Below, piece after piece: positions 22,801-34,800 of a stretch of DNA of 64,000 nt (the stretch's first letter is position 1; every line of letters starts with the position of its first letter). The stretch lies in assembly GCA_964019135.1 (NCBI GenBank), contig OZ025260.1, forward strand, positions 24,298,254 through 24,362,253, written 5' to 3'. The notes below the pieces were generated by a model. It saw only the letters and a list, made by a program, of their open reading frames with translations. It was not told the DNA's origin and searched no databases. The DNA is from Arenicola marina (lineage: Eukaryota; Annelida; Polychaeta; Arenicolidae). Made by a program: the position numbers and the translations under genes.

Positions 22801-25800
22801 CGAAAGTGAGATGTGCGGATATGGCATAGATTGACCGAAAGTGAGACGAGAGCGTCACCCACAGGGTGAAGGCTGATGACGGAAATGCAGCATTCCCGCA
22901 CACCACGCCTACCCGCCCCTCCCCGCCAATACACACGCCCACGCACACGGACAGATGGAAAGTAAGTCGAGAGCGTCACCCACAGGGTGAAGGCTGATGA
23001 CGGAAATGCAGCATTCCCGCACACCACGCCTACCCGCCCCTCCCCGCCAATACACACGCCCACGCACACGGACAGATGGAAAGTAAGTCGAGAGCGTCAC
23101 CCACAGGGTGAAGGCTGATGACGGAAATGCAGCATTCCCGCACACCACGCCTACCCGCCCCTCCCCGCCAATACACACGACCAAACACACGGACAGATGA
23201 AAAGTAAATCCAGATTTGGCCCTTCAGATCCAGATTTGACCTCTCAGATCGGGATTGACCACTTAGATACAGATTTGACCCCTCAGATCAATATTTGACT
23301 TCTCAGATCCAGATTAGTGAATACGTTCAAATCACGACTTTCTACGCGTCCTTGGTCGCGCCCTAATCGCTCTTCTCGGACTCGTCATCGCCGAGTTACG
23401 GAGCCCCTAGCGGCGGAACTAAGCGTGATAGGCGAAAAACGAAGGCGGTTTCCACACCCAAGTCGACGTTTGCCCGTCTTTTGCAACCGGTCCCGACTCT
23501 CTAGCGTCGCTATTAAGCGAACGGCGGCCATCGCAACCCCGAAAGAGTGCCGGTCCATATCGCCGTTGACTCACAATGGGAGCGTCGGCATGGAGGGGGG
23601 TGCACCTCTTGCGAGCGCTCTAGCGGCCAAACTAAGCGTCCTAGAGCAATTCTGAGGTGGTTTCGATCAGCCTAGCTCACACTTTTCTCTCCGTTCATGC
23701 CAAATCTGGGCTCCCTAGCTCAAATATTGACCGAGTTATGGCCTTGCAAAGTTCAAAACGCCACTTGACACGTACGCTGAATATTGATTGGCCGATTACT
23801 CGAAAATCGTTCAGTATCCGGAAAAATCTGAGCGAGTACTGCGTTACCGCCTCTCCCTGATTAATACTCTCAAACAAACAGCGAATCTCTAGACCCGATA
23901 TTAACAGAGTTACGCGGGAAAATCTGTTTCGTGACCTTGACCTTGCTGTGACCTTGACCCTGGAAGCGTGACCTTGAGCGATATAGTTATTCGTGCCCAA
24001 TTACTGATGTCATGTATCAGGCCAGGAAGCGTTTGTGTCACATGTACCCTTCACGGAGAAATTGAGACCATTTTCCCGCCAAAATGCTGCGGTAGGATCC
24101 CATGTTAAACTTTGGGATTTGACCCCTCAGATCCAGATTTCGGCCCCTTCGATCCAGATTTGACCTCCCAGATACAGATTTGAACCCTCAGATCCAAAAT
24201 TGACCTCTCAGATCCAGATTCAACCCTCAGATCCAGATTGACCCCTAAGATCCCGGAGACACCCATAGATGGAAACAACCGAACGCCCCACCCCTGCGTT
24301 CCTTCCCCGTAAATACACACACACATATTTGAGCAGTACTCCACCCTGAAAGGCGGCACGGCTTATTGCTCACGATGAGTAGAGCTTATTGCTCAAATAT
24401 GTAGCCTCATAGAGTCCCATGTTAAACGTTTTTTTAAAGTTAAAATATTTTTTAGCGATCAAACTTAATTGATTTCGATGCAAATTGGCACAGGGCGCGA
24501 AAAGCCAGAGGACCATATGTGTATTTTTTTCCAAAGCGCTAGCTCCAAAACTGTCTGTACAGTGGCCTGTATTTCAATTATTGGCCCTATCTCCCAATGG
24601 TTAAGGATCAAACGAAAAATTCCTGTGACCTTGACCTTTGACCTACACACCCCGCTAACGAACTTGACCGAGCCATGTCGGATACCTATCGGTGGGTAAA
24701 GTTACAGAACGATCTGTTGCGATTTGCGACCTACAGAGTGCGAACAGACAAACAAACAGACAGACACACACACGGACAAACGGACAAACTGATAGATTCC
24801 TCCAATCAAAGATTTCCGTCATAACGAGAGCGTCACCCACAGGGTGAAGGCTGATGACGGAAATGCAGCATTCCCGCACACCACGCCTACCCACCCCTCC
24901 CCGCCAATAAACACACCCACGCACACGGATTTGAGCAGTACTCCACCCTGAAAGGCGGCATGGCTTATTGCTCACGCGATGAACAGAGGTTATTGCTCAA
25001 ATATGTAGCCTCATAGTCCCATGTTAAACGTTTTTTTAAAGTTAAAATATTTTTTAGCGATCAAACTTTTTAATCGATTTCGATGCAAATTGGCACAGGG
25101 CGAGAAAAGCCAGAGGACCATATGTGTATTTTTTTCCAAAGCGCTAGCTCCAAAACTGTCTGTACAGTGGCCTGTATTTCAATTATTGGCCCTATCTCCC
25201 AATGGTTAAGGATCAAACGAAAAATTCCTGTGACCTTGACCTTTGACCTACACACCCCGCTAACGAACTTGACCGAGCCATGTCGGATACCTATCGGTGG
25301 GTAAAGTTACAGAACGATCTGTGGCGATTTGCGACCTGTAGAGCGCGAACACACAGACAGACAGACACACACACACACGGACAAACGGACAAACTGATAG
25401 ATTCCTCCAATCTTTCCGTCATAATGATGCAGATATGGCAGAGATAGTTGATTTGCTGAAGTGAGACCTGACATTACATAAACTGTGGTTGTACGCTGTT
25501 GCTGCAACAGGTTGAAGTCCTGGGCAACTCCATATATAAGATGATTCATGAAGACGACGAGGAGCTGATGAAGGAACAGTTTAAGGGAGTCAACGTGGAG
25601 GCCTTGGAGACTGGTAAGACAAAACGTTACTGAGCTATCGCGGTGACATTTATGAAGGCATTTTAAATACCTGTCAACTGTCAACGTGAGGACGTGTCAA
25701 ACCATGTTCATCGCTAATCAGCTGACCTTTGAAGATTGAATAAGAAAGTAAATAAAATATATTAGTCGATAATTATTTTAGATACTTTAAGTGCGAATTT

Positions 25801-28800
25801 TCTTTATGGATGCATACGCAGTGAGGAGATGTTATTGTTATAGTGCTGTAAAATCGCGGTCCATGCGGTTAATCCCGACCTTCTCCCCGTTTCGAGACGA
25901 GAGGCCGGCCCGGTAGCTCAGTGGGCTAGAGCGCTCGCATTGAGTGCTCTGGCCACCTGAGAGCCTAACGGCCTAACGTGGATCTGTGGTTCGTACCCCG
26001 CTGTGGCCATGTCTGTGAGGTCGCAGGATAAAGATACCATGTCCTTCCTCGCAAAGAGTAGGGGGTTACCCCCGGGGGCATGGCTCCACTCTCCCTTCCT
26101 TCTCCCATTGCCACGCGCTATGACCAAAAGTGGTTAAAGCGTCCTGAATATACAACCAACCGTTTCGAGACGATGTATGAATAGCGGCTATTTTGTTGCC
26201 ATTGCGCAGGCGCGGAGGTCGGCATGAGTACCCACAGAGCCTTCAGTCTGCGCATGCTCCAGAAGACCTCCAAGACGTCCGACACATACGTCACCATCAG
26301 TGTGGTCGGCTACCTGAAGCTGGTCCCTGGGATCCAGCCCTCGCAGCCGGGTAAGTGTGTCTGGATCCTGGTGACCGTCATGGGGCCTAGCCGGAGCGCC
26401 ATCTGTGGGTAGATTGACCCGAAGTGAGATGCGGTGTGCCATGCGGGCGAATTATAAAATGAGATGCTTCATGCACTATGCTCAAGGGTGAGAACGAATA
26501 AATCAGAGTAAGCGTAACGAACATCAATTATGAATCGTCGGTTAAATAATTGTTTTTCTGTGGCCTCACACTTAGGCAATTTGGTATTTAGTCAGTGCTC
26601 CAGTTTGTTGACTGATGCCTCTTGTTCGGCTGTCTCACGGCACTGATGACTGATGTCCCCCTAGAATTGACTGACGCCTGATGTCCCCCTAGAATTGACT
26701 GACGCCTATGTCTCCCTATCCCAGCCTCACCTGACGCCCGTGTCCCCTCACCTGACGCCCGTGTCTTCTTATCCCAGCCTCACCTGACGCATGTGTCCTC
26801 CTATCCCGGCCTCACCTGGCGCCTGTATTCCCATGCCTGACGCCTGTGTCCCCTCACCTGACGCCTGTGTCCCCCTGTCCCGGCCTCACCTGACGCCTGT
26901 GTCCCCCTGTCCCGGCCTCACCTGACGCCTGTGTCCCCCTGTCCCGGCCTCACCTGACGCCTGTGTCCCCCTGTCCCGGCCTCACCTGACGCCTGTGTCC
27001 CCCTGTCCCGGCCTCACCTGACGCCTGTGTCCCCCTGTCCCGGCCTCACCTGACGCCTGTGTTCCGCTGCAGGCACGAGCCACCAGACCCGCGGCGAGCC
27101 GGACGTGTGCCTGGTGGCGGTGGGCATGCAAGCCCGGCGGGAGACTATCAACGATCTAGACCCCGCCCCCGACACCTCCACCAACCAGTGGATGACACGC
27201 CACGAGATGGACGGCAAGATCACCTTCAGCGAACAGAGGTCAGTGAACCCAGTCCCACGTCCCCCATCCTGTGAAGATGACCAAAATACATGTAGTTCAT
27301 CATTTTAGTAGTGCCGTCATATGATATTATGCCCACGCCCCTCATTCTGTGAATATAATCAAAATGCATGTATATCGTCATTTTAGTAGCGCCGTCATAT
27401 GATATTATGCCCACGCCCCTCATTCTGTGAATATAATCAAAATGCATGTATATCGTCATTTTAGTAGCGCCGTCATATGATATTATGCCCACGCCCCTCA
27501 TTCTGGGAATATAATCAAAATGCATGTATATCGTCATTTTAGTAGTGCCGCCATATGATATTACGCCCTCGTCCCTCATTCTGTGAATATAATCAGTCCA
27601 TATATTTCCTCAGTTTAGTGTTTCCGCCTTTTGATATCATGCCCACGCCCCTCATTCTGTGAATATAATTTAAATTTAACATGTGCTCTTCCTCATTTTA
27701 GTATTGCCTCCTTTTGATATCATACCCATGCCCCTCTTAATGTGAATATAATCAATATACATATATTACCGTCTGTTGAAATCACTAAAATTAATTATAC
27801 AGTAGAACCTGCTTAATAACTTAATATGTTTGGGACAAAGCCATATTTCCATTGATGTACAGGTTTTCTATTAACAAGGTTCAAGTAGGGGTTAAACAAA
27901 AGGCAGGATCTGGAAAACTGTCGGATGTTGACAGGATATGGGTTTAGTCGGGGTAATAGGGTACTATGGGTCGAGGAAATAGTTACACGTTTAAGCTCTT
28001 GTGTATAAAAATACAGCTTCTAGTTAATATCCTGTTATGGCAAATAGACCTGACTCGATGTGTATTAAGCTTGTTATCGATTTATGTCTCGTCATAATAG
28101 TTCTGTCCTTGTGAGTGTGTTTTAACTTAGTACAACTGGTGTGTGCAAACACTATCGTCTTTTTTATCGTTGTAAATATGTCCTCGAACTCGCATCTTCT
28201 ATGGTTTTCTCGTATACCAACAGGGATATGGTTATAATAGATTCGGTTCTTAAAGTTGCATGTCGAGCTCTTTCCCGCCAAAACTAAAGAGGTCAAAATA
28301 CAAATAAGAATCAGTCCTTGAATTCTATACTAATAAAATGAAGCTGTCTGTCCCACTATGCCGCGGCATGCAAGAGCCCATTGGCTCCAGCACCCGCCTT
28401 GAGAACCTACGCCATGAGAACCTATTAATATCCAGCCGTCGCTCTTAGATGTGTCAAAACTATCACATGTGTCAACACAACCGCTGGGTGCTTATCACCT
28501 TATCCCGCGGCCTGCGGCATGCTACCAGGCTTGGTGCCAACAGTAATAATATTTCTCCCCAACGCCTTATCGCCCGAACCGTCATCAAAACAAACAAATC
28601 CCGTACTGTCTCGCTTCCACAACTTTCCATTAGTAGCAAGAGAACGAACTCCGCCCGGGAAACTCTGCCCGGGAAACCTATAATACGCTGCTCTTAACAT
28701 CAGTCACGGCAGTATCCAATTCCACCCACACCAACCATGGTTAATGGACTCCTCTCTGCTCATCCCCCACACCCATCCACCCGACTCCTGCAGCCCCGCG

Positions 28801-31800
28801 CCCCGTCGATATTCATCAGACTCCGGCTTTACTGGCCCGCCCCCTCGCCCACCGGCACCCACTAGACTTAAGGTTTATGCACTTCTGTTTTTGTTCGTAC
28901 CCTCTACTGACTTAACGACAACAGCTATCGTTCACCAACTTTTATGGAAATGTGGCATGTGCGAGCCTCTACAATTTTCAAGTATTATTGTATCCAGTAC
29001 AGAATACGCAAATTGCAGCTAAAGCACGCTGACAAAAATGTGTACATGGCGTATATGTATCTCACTTGGAATAACAACAACATGTCTAGATGCAATCTGT
29101 ACCATTATGGTACCGGAAGCGTGACGTTAAAGACCGACGTACAGAAACAATTCTAATTATCGTATATGTTGAAATTATAACATTCATTTGTAATCAACAA
29201 ACATGCGCAAAATAACTGAGCGGACGCGTGTCGTTAAAGACCGACGTACAGAAACAATTCTAATTATCATATATGTTGAAATTATCCTTAACATTTATGT
29301 CCCGTTATTCAGTAGCTCCCGGTCAATATTATTATCGATATTATTTCTGCCCAATGTCTACCTTCTGCCTGCTACTATTTGACGTATAAACCTAAATACT
29401 GTCATACTGTTATTTATTCTGCCCAATGTCTACCTTCTGCCTGCTACTATTTGACGTATAAACCTAAATACTGTCATACTGTTATTTATTCTGCCCAATG
29501 TCTACCTTCTGCCTGCTACTATTTGACGTATAAACCTAAATACTGTCATACTGTTATTTCTTTCGCTTATTACTACGAACACTAGACGTCCCGCGAGCGG
29601 AGCGAGCGGGGCGGCTAGTATCCCCAAAAAATGGAGTCTCTTAGCTACGCCCGCGATATCAATTAACCATTGATTTTCAACTTAGGGGTAAACGTCCTCA
29701 GTTTTTGCGCTTCGCGATGCTTTGTTATAAGTAGCAGTGCCGCGACAGAGTTCTGTGGTGTCCACGTTTGCCATATCCCAGCCGAAACGGCGATGTTTAT
29801 TAGGTTTCTGATTTTAAAGCATGAAACAATCGAGTTTTCTGCAAATTGTGATATATATATCTATATCGCCTGGGGTTAGATTTGGCGGGAAAGCAGCTTT
29901 AACTTAACTGTGCGGTGTTTGGTGTTTTGACGTTGACAGGGGCGCCTGGATGACCGGGTTCCTGCCGGGCGAGTCCGTGGGGCTGTCTCCGTACGCCCTG
30001 ATCCATGAGGACGACATCTCCTGTGTGGTGGACTCCCACAACGCCTGTAAGTACAGCCCGCCTTGTGCAATGTAACTGTGTGACTGTATGTGATCGTACA
30101 AGGAGCGTGCATATACCTCCGGAAAACAATTAGGTGTGTAAGTGAACGTACAAGGCGCGTGCATATACCTCTGCAAAACAATTGGGTGTGTAAGTGAACG
30201 TACAAGGAGCGTGCATATACCTCCAGAAAACAATTGGGTGTGTAAGTGAACGTACAAGGAGCGTGCATATACCTCAAGAAAACAATTGGGTGTGTAAGTG
30301 AAAGTACAAGGCGCGTGCATAACCCTCCAGAAAACAATAGGATGTGTAAGTGAACGTACAAGGCGCGTGCATATACCTCCAGAAAACAATTGGGTGTGTA
30401 AGTGAACGTACAAGGAGCGTGCATATACCTCCAGAAAACAATTGGGTGTGTAAGTGAACGTACAAGGCGCGTGCATAACCCTCCAGAAAACAATAGGATG
30501 TGTAAGTGAACGTACAAGGAGCGTGCATATACCTCCAGAAAACAATAGGATGTGTAAGTGAACGTACAAGGAGCGTGCATATACCGTCAGAAAACAATAG
30601 GATGTGTAAGTGAACGTACAAGGAGCGTGCATAAACCCCCAGAAAACTGTTTTTGTGTACATGAGGTCTCCGCATCCTTTCAGCTGCCTTTGACATATCC
30701 TCATTAAAATTGGAATTGATACTGATTGACCTGTAGTTACAAATATATGAATTAAAAATTTAAACTTATTTTCTAGGGCCTCCATAACACTTGAAGATGC
30801 TTGAGCCCATGACTAAAGCTATTAAACTGCCTAGGGTTTTTTCAATAATTGGCTAACAGACCCTAACAGACAGATCACATCTCCGGGAACAGCAGGGCCA
30901 CACACCCAGACCCTGTATGGGAACAGCAGGGCCAGACACCCAGACCCTGTATGGGAACAGCAGGGCCAGACACCCAGACCCTGTATGGGAACAGCAGGGC
31001 CAGACACCCAGACCCTGTATGGGAACAGCAGGGCCAGACACCCAGACCCTGTATGGGAACAGCAGGGCCAGACACCCAGACCCTGTATGGGAACAGCAGG
31101 GCCAGACACCCAGACCCTGTATGGGAACAGCAGGGCCAGACACCCAGACCCTGTATGGGAACAGCAGGGCCAGACACCCAGACCCTGTATGGGAACAGCA
31201 GGGCCACACACCCAGACCCTGTATGGGAACAGCAGGGCCAGACACCCAGACCCTGTATGGGAACAGCAGGGCCAGACACCCAGACCCTGTATGGGCCCAG
31301 CAGGGCCAGACACCCAGACCCTGTATGGGAACAGCAGGGCCAGACACCCAGGCCCTGTATGGGAACAGCAGGGCCAGACACCCAGACCCTGTATGGTAAC
31401 AGCAGGGCCAGACACCCAGACCCTGTATGGGAACAGCAGGGCCAGACACCCAGACCCTGTATGGGAACAGCAGGGCCAGACACCCAGACCCTGTATGGGA
31501 ACAGCAGGGCCAGACACCCAGACCCTGTATGGGAACAGCAGGGCCAGACACCCAGACCCTGTATGCGCTACCTCGTCACGTTGGTGCAACTCCGCCCTGA
31601 ACCCGGATCGAGAATTTAAACCTAATCCATTGCTTTTTTCTGTTTTTAAAGTTTTGACAACTGGTGTGATCCCGAAGACGATCTTCCGGATGTACACCAA
31701 GTCACGTGACATCCTGTACATCTGCACCACGACGCACATGATCGTTGACATGTGGACGTCTAAGCCGAGGTTCATCATCAGCATCAACCAGCTACTCGAG

Positions 31801-34800
31801 TGAGTGGCCTCCACAGACTCTTGGGGTGGGGGGGGGGGGGGTGGCGGAGCGTTTACATTGTGAATGGTTAAAGTCCAATCTGGAACCTTTTCTTTGCATT
31901 TTCTGGGAATGCGCAAGGTTTAGAAAAATACATTTGCAATTTTGTTATCGTTCATACATTATACATGTCGAATTCTCTCAAAAAAAGCAAACAAGTTACG
32001 GATTTATGTGTGGAAGTAAGACGCTATGAGCTTTATATGACCCAGCGCCTGCGCGGACTTAATTAACATGGCTGCGGCCCATTGCATTGCAGATCGAAGA
32101 CCGGAAGGAAGATGCTCAAGACCCAGAAACGCCGCCAGAGGACGCTCAAGGCCCAGGCTATGGACGTTGACTCGTCGGACACGGCCAGCAGCGACGGCAT
32201 GTCTCCCGCGGTGGGGGGTGGCGGCCGGGCGGGGGGTGGCGGCGGCGGCGGCGGCGACGGCGGCGGCGGTCCCGGCAGCCTTGCCGGCGACGAGGAGGCG
32301 GCGGCGAGGGCCGTGGAGGGCGATAATGAGGAGGATGATGACGACGATGACGACGATGATGCCGAGGAGGAGGATCGGGGTGCCGGGCGGGGGGCCGGAC
32401 GCTGATCCCGGAGACGGTTGCCGCGGGAGACCACGCCATCCACGTGATGGTCGGCGTCCATAAGTTTGAGATCGACCTGTCCCGGAACGAGACCTTCCAC
32501 CCGCAGCCCGCCGCCTTGGACGGCGGCAGCACGATCTTTCACCCGGCCGTCCACGGCGACGAGGGCGGCCAGGGCATCCCCTCCGTCAAGCCGGTCTTCC
32601 TGGGCGACGAGCTGTCCCCGACCGGCGGCGACGCGGCGCGGGCCAGCGCCAGCCCCTATGACCAGATCAACGCCATGCTCGGCAACGACGTCCTGCCCGA
32701 GCTGTCCGAGAGCGGCGTCCCCATGGTGCCGGCCGCGTGGGGGCAGGCCGCCGCCGCCGCCGCCGCCGACGCCGGGTGCCAGGGTGCCGCTCTCAGCAGG
32801 CTCCACCAGATGATGTTTGGCACGCAGGACGGGGACAGGGGCGGGGGAGAGGGAGGCGGAGGTGGAGGGAGCGTGGGAGGGGGTGGGCAGGATGGGGTCG
32901 AAATGGGTATGGAGTATGTGGAGGGAGGCGCACCGGCGGCGGGCAGTGGGGGGGCATTTGGGGGCAGCGCCAGCTCGATCCAGCAACTTCAAGCCCTGGC
33001 GACCCTGGTCGAGCACCGCCGGCGGAGTAGCCCCGGCGCCATGGGCCACCCCCAGCCCCACCCCCAGGCCCAGCTCCTGACTCACCCCCAGCCTCACTCC
33101 CAGCCTCACTCCCACTCACACCCTCACCCCTGTGCACCCATCCCGCTGGGTCTCCTCCAGGATTACGGCTACAACCAGTCGGTGGGACTGAACGGCGCCT
33201 ACCCGGGCCATCTGGCCGACCTGGGCCGGCTGGCGGACAGCCCCCCGGGCCTGGCCGCCGTCGCCCCGAACGACGTGCTGACGTACCTCACCCCTCAGGC
33301 CGCCGAACAAGGCTCCCATCCCCACGTCCACCCCCTCGCCGCCCCTTCCTCAAGCGGCCCATACGCGGCGTCCCACAGCACTACGGCCCCGACCTTCACC
33401 TTGACCTCGTCGTCGACCACGGCCTCCCCGACCCCGGCGTCCACTTTTTCGTACGCCAGAGGGCAGCAGCGTCCATCGCCCGGCGCCTGCGTCAGCTGTG
33501 ACGCGGTGTCGTCATCTGTGGCTTTCGTGACGGCGACGACGACGACGGCGACGACGACGCGGCCGGCGGCGTCGCACGCCGTCACCAGCGCCGGGTCCGT
33601 CAGCTCGTCCCTGGCCACGCCCTCCAGCACGGTGCCCTCTACCGGTAGCCAGAAGAACTCGCTGCTCCTCAAGCTGCTCAGCCAAAAGTCGCAGCAGGGC
33701 GCCACGGTGCGGGAAACGGTGACGTCGCATTTGGTGAATGAGCTGCAGACCTACCGGACGTCGTCCAGCGCGGCGACATCTAACGGCGATGCCTCAGCCT
33801 CCAGCACGGCCACCGCGTCCAGCACAGCCACTGCGGCCGACACCACAACAGGTAAAGCGTCCAGCACCGCCTCCGCGTCCAGCACAGCCACAGCGGCCGA
33901 CACCACAACAGGTAAGGCGTCCAGCACCGACTCCGCGTCCAGCACAGCCACAGCGGCCGGCACCACAACAGGTAAGGCGTCCAGCACAGCCACCGCGTCC
34001 AGCACAGCCACCGCGTCCAGCACAGCCACAGCCTCCAACCCAGCCACATCGGCCGACACCACAACAGGTAAGGCGTCCAGCACAGCCGCCGCGTCCAGCA
34101 CAGCCACCGCATCCAGCACAGCCACAGCATCCAGAACAGCCACAGCGGCCACAGTCCACAATTACTGAAGACACTGGGAGGTATACCTTCCGGTAATTTG
34201 TCATTAAGACTTTAATCTGTTGAAATCCTCACCCTACATGAGATATAGAACAATTTGTATTCCTAAATCAGATGAGACAAGATCCGGCTTTTCATAATAT
34301 CTTTCTTTGTGTTTGTGTTTTAGATATTGACACGTTAAATCAGGAGTGCGTGATCACCTCATCAGACGAATCAAACGGATCGGTAAGTCCCTTAGTACTT
34401 AAAATATGTACCTACGTACATTATACTTTTTTTGTACTTTAGTGCTGATAGTAAGTAATGTACAGTATGCTCGTTATGTCCTTTATCACGTACAGTATGT
34501 ACTGTGAAGAATGTTTTGCATTAATGATAGATATATTTTCATATAAGAAGTGTCGTAATGACTCTGGTTGTTTGATATTTGCCAGGGTAGGTTCTTCTAT
34601 TCTGCTCAGTATTGTGTTGGTAGACTGTTTGTAGAACATTTTTGACATGTTTATTACCCATAAGATAGGTTGTTTCGTGGCTCTGTACGTCATACTGTTT
34701 GGTAACTACAGTTTGATGTTTGTCGAAAACACGCAGTTCCATTTGCAGTTACAGCAATATTTTTCCCGAAAACAAAAAATATTATGTTACAATATTTTAA

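Larger units (their letters stand above)
28253..29899. mobile_element. TA-flanked MITE, copy 2, split by a Helitron
   Basis: Left arm 28253-28323 (AAGTTGCATGTCGAGC, TTTCCCGCCAAAAC) and right arm about 29619-29899, ending GGCGGGAAAGCAGCTT. The arms match the reverse complement of copy 1 in order, including GATGCTTTG, GTAGCA and GAGTTCTGTGGTGTC. TA flanks both ends. The right end is 40 bases from the PAS-B exon. Confidence 0.75.

Noticed and set aside
30831..31916. Collagen- or silk-like ORFs up to 361 codons
   Set aside because: All frames of the 34-bp intronic array are open; real coding here is the 31652-31799 exon on the plus strand.
33738..34204. Overlapping ORFs on both strands in the Ser/Thr/Ala repeat
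   Set aside because: Shadows of the bHLH-PAS exon; only the plus frame fits the phases of the flanking exons.
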